A stretch of DNA of 64,000 bases from Amblyornis subalaris. Lineage: Eukaryota; Chordata; Aves; Passeriformes; Ptilonorhynchidae. Below the pieces are notes generated by a model. The model saw nothing but the letters and a program-made list of their open reading frames with translations, had not been told where the DNA came from and ran no database searches. This document shows positions 61,601-64,000 of this stretch, in pieces. Positions within the stretch are counted from its first letter, which is position 1. Every line of letters begins with the position of its first letter. The stretch covers positions 3,664,537 through 3,728,536 of the forward strand of contig JACAXG010000071.1 in NCBI GenBank assembly GCA_018881555.1. Reading direction: 5' to 3'. Both the position numbers and the translations under genes were made by a program.

Positions 61601-64000
61601 TGCTCCTGTGCTGGCATTCGTGTAAAGATATTCCCAGGGGAAGGACAGGTAGCTCTGATGCACTGGAAAGAGAGGGGAAATTTTCCTTCCTGCAGCCAAA
61701 CAGAAAAGTTTTCTCAGGTTACTGAGGTTGCTGCTTGCTCTGTGTGCTGGACTCAGGCACGAAACATGCAGGTCATACAGTGCCAGCTACAGTAATGTGC
61801 TGGAGCACAGGCCTTTTCCTCTGATGAAAGCTGCTTTTGCTACTGTGATGCTTCTCTGGAGAAACATTTTTAAGGTGCAGCTCCCTGGTGTTTGGAACTT
61901 TGCGACTGAATTATCCCATGCAGTGATTTAAACTGCGACTCTGAGGTGGCATTGGGATGTTTTTCTGCCAGAGGACATGAAGAACTGGCTTCTCAAATTC
62001 TGGAGTAGGAAGAAAAGGGGAAATGAACACCAACCCTGAGTAAAGTATGGGATGTGGAAGGGGCCTTTGTGCTGAGAACAGTCTGTTTCAGTAGTTGCTT
62101 TAATTCTCTAGGGTTGCCTTCTGAAATGCTCATATGTGAGCATCTGAGACAGTGAAGCGGGGATTTAATGTTTTATTGTCACTTTGAGCCATATGTGGAC
62201 TTATTTCTTTCCCTGCTTACCATAAACCTTTTGACTTTATGGCAGGCATTTCCTGCACGTGCTCATGTTAAATAGATTTAGGAAAGATTCATCCTAATAT
62301 GAGAGAAGAGCGATTCCCCTCCTCCTCTGAACATGGGCATGGCTTTGAAAGCAGTGGCTTCATGACCTGCAGCAGAACTTGCTGTTACCAACGTTTTAGT
62401 CTGGAAGCTGATCACATCACCAGCAGAACTGTCTGCCCATCATTCCTGCTTCTCCTGTTTGGAGAAGAAATAATGGTGGGCACCTGTGCCCACCTGTGGG
62501 ATCCCACCCCACCCTGTCTCCATAGCATGGACAAGCACCAGTATCAGTTGGCATCTGGCAATAGGGGAGAAAAGTTCTTGACAGAGTTTTGGGGAAGGCT
62601 TGTTCAGGTGGTACACGAGAAGGTCTTCGTTTGGTTTCTTGCCTGCCACAGATTTCCTGGATGATCTGGGATTACCAGTGTCTCTCATTTCCAGTTATGT
62701 GTAATAAGGATTGAATATCCTCCTTGATCCTGTCCCTGATGGCTGCAGCTGCCTGAGGGGTGGGCTGTTGAGTGGATGTGTTCAGTGAGCAGCCTTTTGT
62801 AGAGATTTGTTGAACACCTTCGAGCACTGCTGGAATTCAGATCAAAACCCTCAGCTGAACACAGGCTTTCTGAGTGATGCAGTAAAGGTGTCTGCAAAAT
62901 GCTCCATGCCTGGCAGAGGATGTGCAGTGCTGTCCACCAGAGGAGGGTTTGGAAGACAAGCAGCAGGATGGTTGGACACCGTGAGGGTGAGTTAGGCCAG
63001 CTACATATCATGCAGTGTATGGAAAGATTTTAGCTTCTCCGTGAGGACTCTGTGGTTCTTATACCAGCTCTGTCTTCCACCCAGTTTCACAGGCTCTGTG
63101 CAGGAATCATTGTCTCGATGACACAGAGCTTAGTCCAAGGACCCAGAAGTGTCACATCCACAGCCAAGTTACTCGAGGCAGCCCAGAGGAGTTGTGCATT
63201 CACCAAGGGCAGCTGTTCTCCTGCAGTCATTTTGCCAGCTCGGTGGTTGGGGAGCAGCAGGGCAGGTGAAACTATTTTGGGGAAAACATTCACATTTTCA
63301 TGTGTTTTCAAAAGTTGGTTTCATTTTCTAGAGGAGGCAGGTGACCCTATCCCCACACCCAGCTCCACCATGAGCACCCCTGTGCTCTGCACTAACGTCC
63401 TCTATGTGACGAATTTCACAAGTAGAAGTAGTTTGTGTAGCAAGTCCATTATTTCCAGGAAGCAGGAGAACTGCTTGTGCACAGACGATCCAGTGCTGTC
63501 TGAACACATCAGACATGCTGCAAAGTCACCCACCAGCTATGCACAACCAGCTCCTTTCAGCAGGTTGTGTCTCCGGCATGGTGCCAGCAACTCACAAGAT
63601 AGAGGATGTGTCTGGGAAGCCCTGAACTTACCATGTAGAGCTCTGCAGCACTGAGGATATGGAGAGTGGCTTTGGCCTGGCTGCTGTGACCTTGGAAGGA
63701 TACTGAGACAAAGTACACAAAGTCTTCAATGACATCTCTAAGTGGATAAAAGGAAGGAGTCCAGAAAAGTCCATCTGGACTATAACCCTACCTCAGCCAA
63801 GTCAGTCAAAGGTGTCTCATGTGGATCCTAGAGATTAGGCTCTCCTAAACAAATTAACACTTCTCAGTGGGTACCTGGCCAACACAAGGCCATTGCCTAT
63901 GTCATGAGATGCTGGGAGCTTTCTCTCTTAACCCTTGGAGACACCGAGCAAGGTGTTATGGACATGCACTTCAGCACAACACACTGCAGCTGCAAAGCTG
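58667..64000 (+). other. ADORA2A: ADORA2A intron between the two coding exons (partial)
   Basis: It starts with a GTAAGT donor. No continuation of the receptor (expected next residues like YNGLVTGTRA) is found to the end of the window, so this intron is over 5.3 kb. ORFs at 59308-59664, 62299-62664 and 63052-63654 lack recognisable domains. Two N bases lie at 60467 and 61438. No retroelement recognised with confidence. Confidence 0.8.

Noticed and set aside
62299..62664. 121-codon + strand ORF after the ADORA2A exon
   Set aside because: No homology recognised and no splice or promoter context; likely random.
63052..63654. 200-codon + strand ORF
   Set aside because: No recognisable domain, biased low-complexity composition, and a position within the ADORA2A intron; treated as chance.
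58667..64000. Second ADORA2A coding exon within the window
   Set aside because: No stretch resembling TM4-TM7 or the expected YNGLVTG continuation was found; the intron simply extends past the end.

Overview
This window is vertebrate nuclear DNA. It carries the 3' portion of SPECC1L (cytospin-A) and, about 29.6 kb downstream on the same (+) strand, the first coding exon of the adenosine A2A receptor gene ADORA2A. The same pair is adjacent in mammals. Short introns by mammalian standards, a degraded CR1-type LINE 3' end near 47.3 kb and the absence of Alu- or L1-like sequence point to a sauropsid, most likely a bird. The species cannot be told. Scattered single N bases show a draft assembly. 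No prokaryotic-style genes, tRNA, rRNA, CRISPR array or intact mobile element is visible.

Layout. (1) 1-28758: eleven consecutive SPECC1L coding exons, all GT-AG. They join without a frame break into about 401 codons plus a TGA stop. They encode the end of the coiled-coil region, a Ser/Pro-rich linker and the C-terminal calponin-homology (CH) domain. (2) 28759 to between about 30.35 and 35.83 kb: SPECC1L 3' UTR with several AATAAA signals; the true end cannot be fixed from sequence alone. (3) About 35.8-43.5 kb: intergenic sequence, or distal promoter of ADORA2A. (4) About 43.6-44.15 kb: a dense CpG island with a pyrimidine tract just upstream and facing G-run/C-run arrays, taken as the probable ADORA2A promoter with a first non-coding exon ending near 43930. 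(5) 44.15-57.79 kb: probable 5'-UTR intron, with a CR1 remnant and a second small CpG-rich patch. (6) 57789-58666: ADORA2A exon with a uORF-rich 5' leader and codons 1-116 of the receptor (TM1 to the end of TM3). (7) 58667-64000: the following intron. The second coding exon lies beyond the window.

The two genes are not functionally coupled in an operon sense. SPECC1L is a cytoskeletal cross-linker and ADORA2A a Gs-coupled receptor. Their tandem arrangement does matter, because human SPECC1L-ADORA2A read-through transcripts are known. The most notable observations are two departures of the predicted receptor from mammalian A2A (DRY motif reading DRI; the ECL1 cysteine equivalent to Cys74 replaced by Phe), an upstream ORF that overlaps the receptor start codon, and the facing G-run/C-run arrays in the CpG island. 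I did not find an undescribed multi-gene system; most of the window is intron or intergenic DNA.
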